A DNA stretch of 64,000 nt from Brugia malayi (Eukaryota > Nematoda > Chromadorea > Rhabditida > Onchocercidae), in assembly GCF_000002995.4 (NCBI RefSeq), contig NW_025062479.1:10397721-10461720 (forward strand). Direction: 5' to 3'. The translations under genes and the position numbers were made by a program. The notes under the pieces are model-generated. The model had not been told where the DNA came from. It saw only the letters and a program-made list of their open reading frames with translations, and did not search any database. Below, piece by piece: positions 34,187 to 47,486 of the stretch. Within the stretch, counting starts at the first letter, position 1. Each line of letters begins with the position of its first letter.

Positions 34187-36147
34187 ATGTTTGCTGGAAG
34201 GAATACGGCAAAAAATGAGTTAACTGAAGAAATGGAATTGGGTGATGCTCAAATGGTTCCTGATGGAGCCAAAGATATTGAGAAAATTTCACATATGTGA
34301 GACTTGTTTTTTCTTTTTCTTTTTTCTTTTTTTTTTTCATTACTTTTTGCTTCTTTTTAAAACTTATTTTTACTTATCTATTGACAGACACAAATTTGAT
34401 AATAATACTAGAGAAGATATGAATGTTATATGCTTTCAGAATTTGAATTCTGTTTTGAATAGAAGACAAATATGATAAATTATTTCGATAAAATGTGTAC
34501 ATTTAAAATTGAATAATAAATATTTTTATAGGGGTTTTATTCGGATGTTCATTTCTGGTAGATTACGATTTCCAAATGAACCAAAAGAATATTGCTTCGG
34601 TTATGAGGTACTGCTTCGTTTTTTCTTTTTTTTTTTGATGCAAAATAAAGATGAATTTGAATTTTTTCCATATCGAAAACTTAATTATATACTAGATAGA
34701 CATTTCCAAAAAACAAAAACAAACAGTTTCAATCAATTTCTTTTTTATTTTTGCATAAATCTTTGTAAGTTTTGTCATGAAACTGATTATTTAATGTAAG
34801 TTATTAATAATGTATATGTATAATTGTCTGTGTTTCTAATTTTAATCTTTAAAAAAAATTAAATTTTTATGACTTTCGAAAACTGATAACGGTATTGAAT
34901 CACCAACATTATCAGTATTACAGGATTTGACAGATCTTGGATCAATTGGTGAAGGTGCTTACGGTCGTGTGAATAAGATGCGGCACAATGAAACAGGTCG
35001 ATATATGGCAGTTAAAGTAGGAATTTTATTGATAAAGGAAACTTAATTTTTATTTAAATAATTCAAAAAATAATGAATAATATTTTAATTAACTTCGAAA
35101 ATATTGTTTAACTGATTAGTTTTTTTCAGAAAGTTCGTATTATTTCGGGCAAAAATGATGATGGCGAAGCGAATCGTTCAATGAAACGCTTAAGACAGGA
35201 AGTTGATGCTATTAAAAAAGCCTCAGATTGCCCCCAAGTTGTAACTTTTTATGGCCTTACCTTTCATGAGGTTAATCAATGTTAATGAATTATAAATGTT
35301 GGTTTTAAATTATTATTCAACGCTGCCAAAATTTTAACTAGAAATGTTTTAAATAATAACAAAAATAAAAAGTTCATAAAATTAATCTTGAATTGAAACT
35401 ATTCCAATACTATATTGTCTTTTCTTTTTTTTTTTTTTTTTTTTTTTTTTTCTGAGTAATAATTTCGATCAATTTTTTTTACAATTATTTTAGGGTGATT
35501 GTTTGGTTTGTATGGAATTAATGGATATATCACTGGAAAATTTGTACAAGACTGTTCATAATCATACTCGTGGCAATTTTGATGAGCGTATACTTGGCCA
35601 TGTTGCAGTATCAGTACATTATTTTATCTCTTTTAAATGATTATTTAAAAATTTAATTTTTGCTCAATTATTCAATTAGTCATATACAGTTATTATTATT
35701 TAATTAAGATTGATATATAGTAAAATTTGTTAGTTCATATATTTATTTATATGAAATGTAACATGTAGGAAATTTTTTCTTAGCAAATGCTAGGTGAGTT
35801 ATTAAACAAAAGTGCTGCTAATTATATAAAGGAGATAAAAATTCTATAAAATATTTTTTGATGATTTATGCTTTGTTTAAATTGTTTTTTACGATAATAT
35901 GTTTTCTAAATTGTATTGTTCCAGATTCTTAAAGCATTAAATCATTTGAAAAACGAAATTAAAATTATCCATCGAGGTATAATTTCTATTCTATTTTTTT
36001 TTTTTTTTTTTGTCGTTCGAGCTTTTTATATTATCTTCACTACTTATATCGGAAAACTTTTACTTATATCAAAAATTATGTATCAGCAATTTTTGGCTAC
36101 CATATGATTAAAAGAATTTAAGGTGTTAGATAGTTTTAATTACACAA

Positions 36148-36178
<31 letters not shown>

Positions 36179-37321
36179 TCATAGTAGTAGGTAGACCCAG
36201 GAACAATTTTTTTTTCATGTTACTTAAAAATTATCACGTTTTAGATGTTAAACCATCCAATATTTTATTAAACCTACGCGGTAATATTAAGCTTTGTGAT
36301 TTTGGAATATCCGGTTATTTAATAAATTCTGTGGCACAAACACGTGAAGCGGGATGCCGACCATATATGGCAGTTAGTTTTTATTTTTATAAGTAATTTA
36401 TTTGTATATTTTACTTATTAATGCTTACTATGCTCTATAAAAGTTATTATAAATTGCTAATTTCTTTTAAAAATTATTTTTTTATGATTTTAAATAAAAT
36501 TATAATTTTAGTAAATCGTTTCTTTTTCTTCTCTAAACACTACTATTTTTCTTTTTCTCTCTTTTTTTTTCTAACAACCGTTGTAGAATTTTAGTAAATT
36601 CTAATAATGAAATTTATTACCAAATTTCTGTTATAATACTACTGATTAACTGATTATTTGTAATTGTAGCCTGAAAGATTACTTACAAATGCTGCCTACG
36701 ATATACGTTCTGATGTTTGGAGTCTAGGAATTACATTGGTAAAGTTAATTTATCCTTATCAACAATAAGGAGTAAACTTTTTGCTAATTTATCAACAATA
36801 ATCAAGCAATAACTTCTTGAACAGAAAGTAATTAAGTATTGGTCTAATCTATCATTTACTTTTTTGCTTCCTCTTTTACAGCAAGAAGTAGCTCTTGGTG
36901 TATTTCCGTATCCAACATTTAATGAAAATGAACTTTTTGTACAACTTCAACAGGTTGTTTATGGTGATGCACCAATAATGGGTCCATCAGATGTATATTC
37001 AATTAGAACTGTTCAATTTATCAATTCATGGTGAGTGTACTTTAATTTTGAAAATTGTTGATAAAACAATTTTTTTTTTAATTTCTAGAGAATAATTGTT
37101 GATATCAATTAAAATTTTATTTATTCCTCAGAGAAAGCAACAAAAAAATCATGTGGTCAATAATTTTAAGCCTTGTGAAAGAAACAGAAGCTCGACCAAA
37201 TTATGCGATGCTTATGGAAATGGAATTTTTTAAATATTATGATAGTTTAAATGGTACTTCGGAATATGTTGCAAGTTATGTACAACAAGCATTGAATTTG
37301 CAGAAACCAAATAATTTATAG
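34187..37321 (+). CDS. mkk-4: Dual-specificity MAP kinase kinase, MKK4 (MAP2K4) type
   Basis: Phosphorylates a stress-activated MAP kinase (JNK and/or p38 class). Exons: 34187-34296, 34532-34607, 34924-35016, 35130-35270, 35494-35613, 35925-35976, 36245-36372, 36670-36738, 36882-37030, 37171-37321; all phases agree, giving 362 aa. Kinase landmarks: GEGAYG loop (71-76), Lys93 in AVK, HRD (196-198), DFG (216-218), APE (240-242). The activation loop [17 protein letters not shown] has the two phospho-acceptors Ser226 and Thr230 in S-x-A-x-T spacing, and the [14 protein letters not shown] context is like MKK4 rather than MKK7 or MEK1/2; MKK3/6 remains the main alternative. The start codon follows TTTCCAG by two bases, suggesting trans-splicing. 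The N-terminal 62 residues show no clear docking site. A likely poly(A) signal is AATAAA near 37624. Confidence 0.93.
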
Positions 37322-40235
37322 TTTCTTCTTCTCCCACGTTTTTCTTTTTATTCAAAGTTTGCCTTATATGTTTGCTACAAATTGTTGTAAGTAATTCTTT
37401 TTTGTTCTTCTTTTTTTCCTTCGAAATGTTTTTACTATTTTTTCTTCTATTGCTCAAAATTTTTATTATATCGAATACAGAGAAATTGTCTGCTACCAAG
37501 CTAATTAGTAATTATTAACATTTGCTCTTATCATTTATTAGGTTCCTTTTTTTCAGGCTACGAATTTCTAGTTGTTTAGGAATGTAATTTATGAATTTCA
37601 AACATTTAGAAATTAAAAAAAAAAATAAAGTAAATCTTCTGCATTCAATAATTCACTGATTAAAGAGTAATTGAATATATGATAGTGTTAAATTCTGTTT
37701 AACAATTTTAGCATTCCTTTACTGTGAACATTTCATGGTACAAATGAATTTTCCAATTTTTACATTCATTCCATAATGATAAAGCAATTTGCAGCAGTAA
37801 GTCATTAAAATGGCATTGTCTGGTTGAAAAGGTCAAATTATTAAAAATGAACTATAACATATAAATAGAATATATAAAAGTTAAATCATTGTTTTCACAG
37901 CCAAAAACTGTAAAAACGTAATAGAAATAATAATAATAATAAATATGAAATTCTATATAAAGGAATAGTTTAGAGAATTATCTATCTGTGATACAAATTT
38001 ATGAATGAGAAAAAAACAGAAAATTAATGTTAGGTTGTCTTTTATAAATCACGATCATTATTGATTTTCAATAATGAATGAAAAGATCAAATTGTTTTTG
38101 CTTAATGTACTTTTCTTTCCTTCCTAACCTTCCAGTAATTAATTAGCTCAATAACAAATACTCATAACAAATATTATGTGAAATATGTTTTGTATATGTT
38201 TACATTATTTAATTTATCATCTTGAATACACTGCTTATTTTTACTTTTTTTTCGTCCGGTTTTTGCATATTGTATTTATTTTTTAGATTTATCACATGAT
38301 TACATCCTCTACTTTGATAATTAAGTCGTCTTTAATTCACAGTGGTATGATTTTAATAATAACAAATCATTACCAAAATAACCTATCAAATTTGATTTGT
38401 TTATTTACGAAATTTTTGATGATAATTAAATGATATAATGTTTATATAACAATGTTAAGAATCAAATGAGTATGGTGACGAAATAAAAAGAAAAATTTGT
38501 AAAATTTTAATATTTTTCAAAAATTCAGTAGCAAAACAATAAAAGTTGTTTAATTTGAGGTTTGCATTATATACGACAGTGGCATTCATCTACAAGTTTG
38601 TTATCATTCTTTTTCTCATAATTTTGCAGCGTTTTACTTCAATGGATGATAGATTAATTTGATATTAAAATTTTGGATAAATATTTATTTTCATGCTCTC
38701 AGTGCGAAACATCAAACGAATGATTTAAGCTTGATGAAGTTAGGCGATAATAATAATAATAATAATAATTGTTGTTGTTGTTATGAGATAGAAGAAATTG
38801 ATGTTTTTGTTTTTTCGTTGGAACAAATTTTGAAAACAATCAGATAATATTTTAATATATATATATATACAATTATTTGTTTTGCTCCACTTTTTTTTTC
38901 TTTTTCATTATTTTAATTTTTGGTTATTTGTTTATTATTTAATATTTGAATAAAGTATCAAAAAATATTTATTTTGTTTTAATATGAAAACATAAAAATG
39001 TTGGTGTCATTCCATTTTCTCTTATGTTATGAAACGGGCAAAAAAGAAATTTTTAATCGGTGCATGAAATTTATTCATTAGTTTTTTTTTTTTTTTTTTC
39101 AATATCATTTGTAATTATTTGGAAAGGTTTAACATAATTATCTTTTTTTCAAGTCTGTAATATCAATTCTTATACTTGTGATTACTTCATTTTTCGATAT
39201 TTTCTTCAGGAAAAAATTTGTTTAAAATCAAATCTGATTAATGCAAAAGGAGTTAGTCTCAGTTTTCCTTTTTTTTTTTCGTTTTTTGTACTTAACTCTT
39301 TAATTTACTTTTTAAATATATTTGCATTTTTGATTATAGGGTGAAGTAACGAATCAAAGTATCCATGGAAAACATTGCAAAAAAAAGCTTTTTTTATTTT
39401 AACATTTTAATTTGCATTCTCTACTTCTACCCTTGTTATAATCGATATGTACTTTCATATCAGCGATACATGATGTTCAGCGATACATGATCAAATACAA
39501 TGATAAAAGATTTTCATTTTATAACACTTACGTTTTAGATTGAGTATTGGATATACATATTTTTATATTAAATATATAATACAGTAATAATAAATTCTGG
39601 AATTAAAATTAGAACATAAATCTGTTATGGTTGCTAAAAATTCCTTGTTATGCATTAAAGTATAAATATTTGCTACGGTGTACTTTGTTCATTTTTTAAA
39701 AATTTTCATATGTTTTTAATAATAATTGTCATAAAAAATTTGCTTATGTTTACTAATTTTTATTTCTATTATTTTAGGTCTGATTGAACATATCATTATC
39801 TCTTATTGTGCATTTTGCATGTCAAACATTTTTAGTTTAATTTGAAGGGAAAAAAAATGTTTAATTACTGTATTTACTAAAAAGAAAAGGTACACTTCAC
39901 AACTTGAACATTTGTAAGCAGATTTAGATTTTACCTATTTTATTCAACACCATAAATTAAAATAAAAAAATGTTAGTCATAACTTGTTATCTATTATACA
40001 AGTTTATATTTTTAATACTATGACAACTTTCCTAATGTTAAATTAATAAATTTAGACAAATTCTTTGTTTTTCTTTTTTTAGACAACAAAATTTTTTAAG
40101 GAAATTAATGAATTAAAAAATACAAAAAAGAAAAAGAAAGAAAATGATCCGACATGATATATCAAGTTTATGTACATATATTCATAATTATTTAAAATTA
40201 TATTAATTGACACAATAATAATAAATCTATTATTA
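37322..40235. other. 3' flanks between convergent MKK4 and receptor genes
   Basis: About 2.9 kb of AT-rich sequence. The first 300 bases are probably the MKK4 3' UTR. An (AAT)n/(TGT)n tract lies at about 38747-38781 and a TA tract near 38856-38869. No gene was seen. Confidence 0.65.
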
Positions 40236-43200
40236 TTATTTATTTTGACGTGTTCTAATCCTACGGTTGAAATCAGCCAATTTGGGACACAAAATTTTTT
40301 CGAATGCTCGACGAAATTCCAAGTTTAATATCCCATAAAGGAATGGATTGAGCGATGAATTAATGTAACCAAGCCAAATAAATGCTTGCATGATCTGCAA
40401 TTGAATTAATTTTATTAAACAATTTTCAAAAAATTTTTTTGAACCTCTTAAATTACAGAGCAAAAAAAAAAAAAAGCATTTCGTTTTTTCTCAAGTTACC
40501 ATTTATGCTACATATTTCAATGTAAAAAATTACAAAATGATCAAATAAGCAAGAAAAAAATGCGAAAATAATTTGATAATGAAAACAAAATCAATATTTT
40601 TCTTAAAAAAAATTTCATTATAAAACTAAAACAATTTTTGCTTAAAAATTTTTCTAAATCAATGAAAAAATTTTTAAACAAGAAAAAAAAATATTTTTTC
40701 TTCCCTCATATGAATTGATACTGAACAAAAAATTCTAATAAATACACAAAATTATGCTATTATCATTCTTTTTCCACGGAAAAAAAGAAAAAAATGGAAA
40801 ATAAGTTTTAACTTTTTCACAGTTTCATTTAGGACATAATGAAATACATAAACTAATATCAGACTTCATTTTTAAATTTTAATATAAAATTAAAATATGC
40901 TAACCTTTGGATGAACATAGCATGAATTACAAAATGGTATTATAACATATGCGCAAAAGAATGGAAGCCAACAAAATGAAAATACAAAAATAATAACAGC
41001 AATTGTTTTTGCTGCTCGTTTCTCTTTAGATACACTAATTTGTTCACGTTGCCTTACAGCAGTTGCAGTTTGATCCTTTAAAAAGAAAAGTTTTTTTTTC
41101 TGTTATTTCTAGAATTAATAGTTCAAATTAACTTAATGTATATATATATATATATATATATGCCTTGTTTAATTAAAAAATACTGGAATTTATTGTTCAT
41201 ATTAACTATCATTATTACTAATTATTATTATTATTATTGTTTTTATCATTATTATTATTATTGTTGTTATTATCATTATTATTAATTATTATTATATTAT
41301 TATTAAATTTTAGTAATTAAGGCAAAATTTTCCCATCTTTCTTTTTTCATTACCAATAATAATGAATAAAGAGTTATCACAAAAAAATAAATCAAATTGA
41401 AATGTTATAACACTAAATAAATTAATTGAAAGAATTTTTTTTTTAATTATTGATAACCTTTGCCCCATTGTTTAATGTTTTCACAGCAAATCGTGAATTA
41501 CTGGATAAAATATCACTGCTGTGAGTATGACTGCTTCGTGTTACAGCCTGCAGAATACATTTTAAAAATTTTCTAAAACTTTGCCACTTTTTTTTTCTTT
41601 CAAACTTTTTGGTTATTAGTTACTTTGTTCTCCTTTCATTTAGCTACTAGTTGCATGCAACAAGCGATTATTTTATTAGTACTATTTTGTCAATTTAATA
41701 AATAATTTGGGATAAATTTAGGATTAACATAATTTCAACTAATACTTAGCTGATAATTACAAAAAAAAATATTTTAAAATATTCATTTAATTCATCGGGA
41801 CAAAAATTTTCTAGTTTACTTAAAATTTTTGTTGTTTTTTCTGTTTTCTTATTCTTACAAACTATAAATTACATAAATTTTACTAACATACCATTTCACG
41901 AATTCCACTACAATTATCAGTTGAAACGAAAGTTGCATTACCGAATGTTTGAAGATTATTTTTGCGCATGTTTGGTCGTCTAATTTGAAATTTATTTCCA
42001 CCAGATAACGCACTCCGACCTACAATGATAAATAAATTTAAAATTTCCACCAAAATTTGATTAATATTTTTTTTAACGGTTGCAACGTCCAGTAAATTTA
42101 TGTCAAGCGATTAGAAAATAAATAAAATTTAAAAAGTTTCTTAAAGTTTGTTTTATTTAAAAAAAAACCTTTTTTCAATTTTATGCTTAATAATTTTTCA
42201 TCTTTCACATTCAAATATAATGCAATTAAAATAAACAAACAAACTCCAATTTTTCCTGATTCGTTGTCGTGCAGCAAGAAATATTTTTACATAAACAATA
42301 ACCATTACAGCAAGAGGCACAAAAAATGAACCACTAGCTGAGTAAACAACAAATGCTTTTTCAGTTGTTAATTCACAATGGGTTTTTAAACTTTCACTTG
42401 ACCAATCATTCCAGCCAATTATTGGTGGTACACTAATACATGCACTTGCTAACCAAACCTATTAAAATAAATGATTTCAATAAATTCATTAGTAATTAAT
42501 AATAATCTGTTTTTTTCCCTACAGAATTTTATACATTCTAATTTTAAAAAAAGTGAGATGAAGGAACGAAAAAAAAAAAGTTTTTTTTCTAAATCGATCA
42601 ATTTTATAAATTTAGGAAAATATATAGAAATATATTTAAAATTAATGATTGATGTAAACGATTAATTATAACAAATTCCGTTTGATGCAATATCTATTAA
42701 TTGATACAAAAAAAAGGGAAAAAAAAAAAAAAAAGAAAAGAAAAGCATTAAGCGAATTCAATTTGAAATTATTAATTTACAAACAATTCAGTACCATTTG
42801 ATAATGTAAATTTTTCATAAATAAATATGAATAATAATGTACCACAGCTATTGTACGGCAAACAAATTTCAATGTTCTTTTATGAACATAATTAATTGGG
42901 TCATGAATTGCCCAATAACGATCCAATGCTATTGCACAAAGATTTAAAATCGATGATGTACAAAGCATTATATCAGCTGTTGTGAATATATGACATAAGG
43001 TCATTCCTAATAACCATCGTCCACCTGAAATATCTTTTCTTACACTAAAATTTATTACACTTTTGTCGAGAGAAAAAAAAAAAAACACTTTATTAATATT
43101 GTTATCAGTACTTGGCTTTTCATCATTATTCATCATTGTCATCATTACCAGCTTAAAACAAAAAAAAAACTTTAAATTGTTAAAATACTACTACTACCAA

Positions 43201-45870
43201 TATTAATAGTTATAGTAATAATAGCAGTAACAACAACGATAATAATAATAGTAATAGTGATGAAATAATAGTGATAATGATAATAATAATAACAATGTTA
43301 ACGTAGAAACTGTATAATGATGAGACTTAATTTGCATCCAAGAAAATTTTTCTATATAATTTTTCATTTATAAGAAAAAATAAGAAATTTTTTGTTGCTT
43401 TGTTCACTTCAAATTTTCATTAATTACGTTTTATTTAATTGCTTATTTATTTTTAACAATCCCACAATTTCTATATGCTCTGTAAATTTAACTGATGCAT
43501 TCATTTTATATCATAGATTAAATTTATTAATTTTATAATGTTTTTTTCCTAATTAAGATTTAAAAAGAAGAAAAGGGAACTTTGATTCAATTATGATTAC
43601 AATAAGTATTAATTATAAGATATATATATCGAACAAATTCCTTTATCAAATAAATTATCAATTTCAAATTATCTCATCTGATTATTAATTTAAGTTTATT
43701 TTTTATTCCCTCATTATTTTGCATTATTAATTGTCCCTGAACTTTTTCTTTTTTCTCTTTCCTTCTTTTTTTTTCTATTATTTTATTTGTTGCGTCATAT
43801 ATTTTATTGCTAACATATTTATCTGCTTATAATTACTAATATCTATCGAAATTTTAAAATATGTATAACAGAAACAAAAAAATTAAACATTTCATGAATA
43901 TTGGTTAATTAACTTCAATTCCTCACTGCTTCATTCAATCTTCATTCATTTTCATCTCATTAAATTCATCAAATGTTTTCAATGATGTCATCTGAGAAAT
44001 GTGAACGAGTTAGTTCATTTCATAGTAGCGGTGCTTCATTTAGAAATGATTGTGTCGTGTTGCATGTGTATTTGATGAATGAAATTATACTTATTCCATA
44101 CTTATTCTTATAATTTTAGATCATTTTAACATGAAAATTACTCACATTATTATTATATATTATGTTGAAAATAATTTAAAATATTGCATTTATAATAAAT
44201 TTTTAAGTGTAATCAATTTTTGAATAAATGCAACATGATGAAGAAAAAAAATGATAATAGGGGTTAATTTATATTTTCGTTTTTAATGAAAAATTTTTTT
44301 TTCAAATCTTTTCTTTTTAAAGTTTAAAACTGTGTTTAAATCAATAATTGTTGTGCAGCAGAATAAAAGCGAGGAAATTAAATAAGTATTCTATATGAAT
44401 CAAAAAATTTTTCCAATTCTCTCTTTTCCATTTTGTTTTTCAGAAAATTATGTAAGGAAAAAATAAGTAAGTTATACGAATTATATATATATATATATTA
44501 TAGTAATAATAATAATTATAATATAACAATCTACCTTACTTCCCTGTCTTTTATCTACTTCCTCATCTATTGAGAGGTAAAAAAAATCGTCATAATTAGC
44601 ATTATTCTTCTTAAGTTATAAGATGATAAGAAATAACTCAGAAAGGTTCGAGTGATTAATTGGTTGAATTCAAAAAATAGCGGTTGAATTAAAATAGCGA
44701 AATTTATTTAAATACTTCCTGATCTAAATAAAAATCTCACATGATTATGATTTAAACATTAAAAAGCATATAATAGTTAAGAATATGATATTGATTGATT
44801 TGTAAATTATCAACCAATACATCATATTGCATCTCTGTACAAATATATTTGTTTCTCTTTTTGAAGAAAAAACGATTTTTATTTTCTCGAATAATTTAAA
44901 CTTTTGCTCATAATCAGAACGTGTAATAATATCAGAAACTTTCTCGGCTCTTTAATGTTTTAATTTATACTATAATTAGGAAATTGTCGAGAGAAATAAC
45001 AATGAAAATATGAGCAAATAGTGAAAACGAAGATAAGAAAAAGGTAAATAAAAAGTTATTTTAAGATCTTTAGCTTTCTTTTTATCTCAACGAGAAGATA
45101 AATAAATATTAATGCGTAGGATAAAAATTTAAATACCAAATACTAGGATGAAGAATTCAATACTTTTTGATAACATATTTAGATACTAAGAGAAAGAAAA
45201 AATAAATATTCTAAAATTACTTTTAAAATGAATCAAAAAAATTAAAATTTTTTACAAAAAAAAGAAAAAAATTTCCTACCATAATTAATCTATCGTATGT
45301 TTTACTTAAATGTAAGCAAAAAAGTGAACATAAATTTAAATTATTGAAAAATAATCGATCTGAGTGTTTGATAAAAGCAAACTAACATAAGAAAAATAAT
45401 GAAATTTAATAAGAAATGTAATTGATAGCTTAATTGAATGAAATAAACTGATTATGATGTGTTTGTGAAAAAAAGTTAAACGAATAGCAATCAATTGTTA
45501 ATACATAAAGTCCATTATGTAATTTTAATATTTATGTAATTGAAAATTTTCATAATAAAAATTTTTATAAAATTAAATCATTGAAATTAATTGATAATAC
45601 AAATTTACAAATTATCTTACCAGCAATAAATTTAACAACATGAAGTGGCATAACAAATGTTGCAACACATAAATCTGATGCTGCTAATGAAACCAAAAAA
45701 TAATTTTGCACTTTTTTCAATGGTCGATAACTGAATACAGAAATAACGACGAGTGAATTTCCCACGATTGTTATCATAATTATTATCTGTAATGATAATA
45801 CTTGACATATTAATTATGATAAGATAGAAACTAATAGCAAATTAGGATAATACTAATTGTTTATTAAAGC

Positions 45871-45901
<31 letters not shown>

Positions 45902-47215
45902 CGAAGTCGTATCATTACTTGATTACAATAAACAGCATGTATTTTAAAAATAGAAGAAAAGTATGATGTTCTGAAATAATAATTGAGTTTTTATATAATA
46001 TATTTTAAATATGGTAAGAAAAGGACAAAGATAAATTTTTCATTTGCTTGAAAAAAAAATAATGGAAATATATTGGTATAAGGAAAAAATTGATGAATTA
46101 ATTTTTTTTTTACAGCAAATTTGAAGCATTACTTATTGATCGTCAGTAATACTAATTAAACTAATTTGTTTCGTAAATCTTTTCACTTTTTTCTCTTATT
46201 ATTGTTTTTTCCTTTTTTTTTCTTTAAAAAAAGATAAACCTTTATAATATTGAAATTCAATATTATAAACTTTTACCTTTCTTTTTTCTTTCTCTTTCCC
46301 TTTTCCTCTTTTCATTTTTATTTCATTAAAATGAATCTTTCAACATTAGAGGAAAATAATCGAGATTTTCTTAGTCGAGATTTTAAAATATTTTTTCTTT
46401 TTTTGAAAAAAAGATTAAAAATCTAATCTACAATCCTTGAAAAGATTATTTGATAACAATAAATTTTCTCATTTATACAGAATATACATATTTATGTGGA
46501 AAAAAAAAAAGTGCCATCTATCTGTGGGTTATCCATCTAACTACATTTATATGATTTCAAAAATTTAATTTTCAATAATGATGCCATCATTATTTTTACT
46601 TCATGACCATAGATCAAAATTTGTCAATAAAGTAAAATACAAATACATTTTCAACAAACATTTTTATCATTCGCAAAAATCTTTCCTTGATAAAAATTCT
46701 GAACTTGTTATATGATTGATTAATCGTAATTCATTTTCTTTTTTTTTTCTTCAACTGTTACGCATATATCAGTTAGTTATTTTAAAATTTCATTTAAACT
46801 TTTGAAAATCAAACTGACTTTACTGAAATTTTTTTGATCATATCATTTCTAAAATAAAAAAATAAAATATGGTATTTATGTAGTAGCCTGGATTTTCTCT
46901 TCCTTCTTTTTTTTTGTTTTAAAATTATAAAATATTTTATTTAAAAAATTCACATTAATAAATTAATTTAAAATATATATATATATATATATATTTATTT
47001 ATTTATTTACTTACTACATAAGTAACAGTTCCAATAATTAGTTCAGCAGTTGAAATATTTTTAGAATCCAATGATGCATGCTCAGAAGAATATTGTTGTT
47101 GCATTTGATGAAACGAGTGTGTGCTCCATTGTGGATCAGAGTCATTAATTTTTAGATTAATAATAGATGAATTAAGAAGTTCTTCTTGAACTGATAATAT
47201 TTTAGCAATAACCAT
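40236..47215 (-). CDS. Biogenic-amine G-protein-coupled receptor, tyramine/octopamine-like, 8 exons
   Basis: Seven-transmembrane receptor for an amine transmitter. Exons in transcript order: 47215-47015, 45786-45621, 43024-42843, 42458-42245, 42019-41892, 41547-41458, 41075-40905, 40394-40236; 436 aa, phases consistent. Landmarks: N-glycosylation sequons in the N-terminus (N15, N24, N53); GNSLVV with N77 (1.50); Asp105 (2.50); Cys133 and Cys211 for the disulfide; Asp140 (3.32) that binds the amine; DRYWAI (157-162); [10 protein letters not shown] in TM5 with Ser223 and Ser227 at the catechol/phenol positions; CWLPFF (362-367) in TM6; NPFLY (400-404) in TM7. The stretch [15 protein letters not shown] and the phrase PINYVHKRT resemble invertebrate tyramine/octopamine receptors. 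Dopamine or serotonin receptors are less likely. The third intracellular loop is about 100 residues and the C-tail is short, with one Cys for possible palmitoylation. Confidence 0.93.
41218..41298. repeat. (ATT)n-rich trinucleotide repeat in a receptor intron
   Basis: About 80 bases of ATT/TTA triplets with GTT and TCA interruptions, between receptor exons 6 and 7. A (AT)n tract lies just before, at about 41140-41161. Confidence 0.9.
43025..45620 (-). other. Receptor intron 2 (2.6 kb)
   Basis: Contains an (AAT)/(AGT)-rich triplet stretch at about 43178-43300 and AT-rich sequence. On the plus strand a 43-codon open frame at 43982-44113 has an unusually balanced composition but is unconfirmed. 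Confidence 0.7.
45787..47014 (-). other. Receptor intron 1 (1.2 kb)
   Basis: AT-rich with a poly-A run near 45872-45900 and a (TA)n tract at about 46974-46994 next to the donor. It separates the extracellular N-terminus from the transmembrane core. No other feature was seen. Confidence 0.75.
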
Positions 47216-47425
47216 TATTAATGATTGCTATTGTTGTTGTTGTTGCTGTTAGTATAATCGATCTTTAGTAAAGTAGAAAAATTCTTCCTTTTTCTCTAGA
47301 ATTTTAGTAATATTTATTTATAATATTTCATTAATAATTTATTGCTTTAATAAAAAATAGCTCAGTAAACAGTAATTATTAATCATTTTTTAATGCATTT
47401 CCTGCAACATGCATAAACATAAACA

Positions 47426-47486
47426 GTAGATAGATAGATCGATTGATCGATAGACAGATGGATAGATGAATAGGTAGATAGATTAA
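47426..47486. repeat. Imperfect (GATA)n tetranucleotide repeat
   Basis: About 60 bases of GATA units with GATC, GACA and GATG variants, about 200 bases upstream of the receptor start codon. (GATA)n tracts are common microsatellites; a regulatory role is not shown. Confidence 0.8.

Noticed and set aside
34388..34470. Possible extra MKK4 exon between exons 1 and 2
   Set aside because: An acceptor (TTGACAG) and open frame exist, but no donor leaves the phase needed by the next exon. Joining 34296 directly to 34532 keeps frame.
46331..46431. Plus-strand frame beginning [13 protein letters not shown]
   Set aside because: It contains a direct repeat of CGAGATTTT and runs into a homopolymer-coded Phe/Lys tail. 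No plausible donor.
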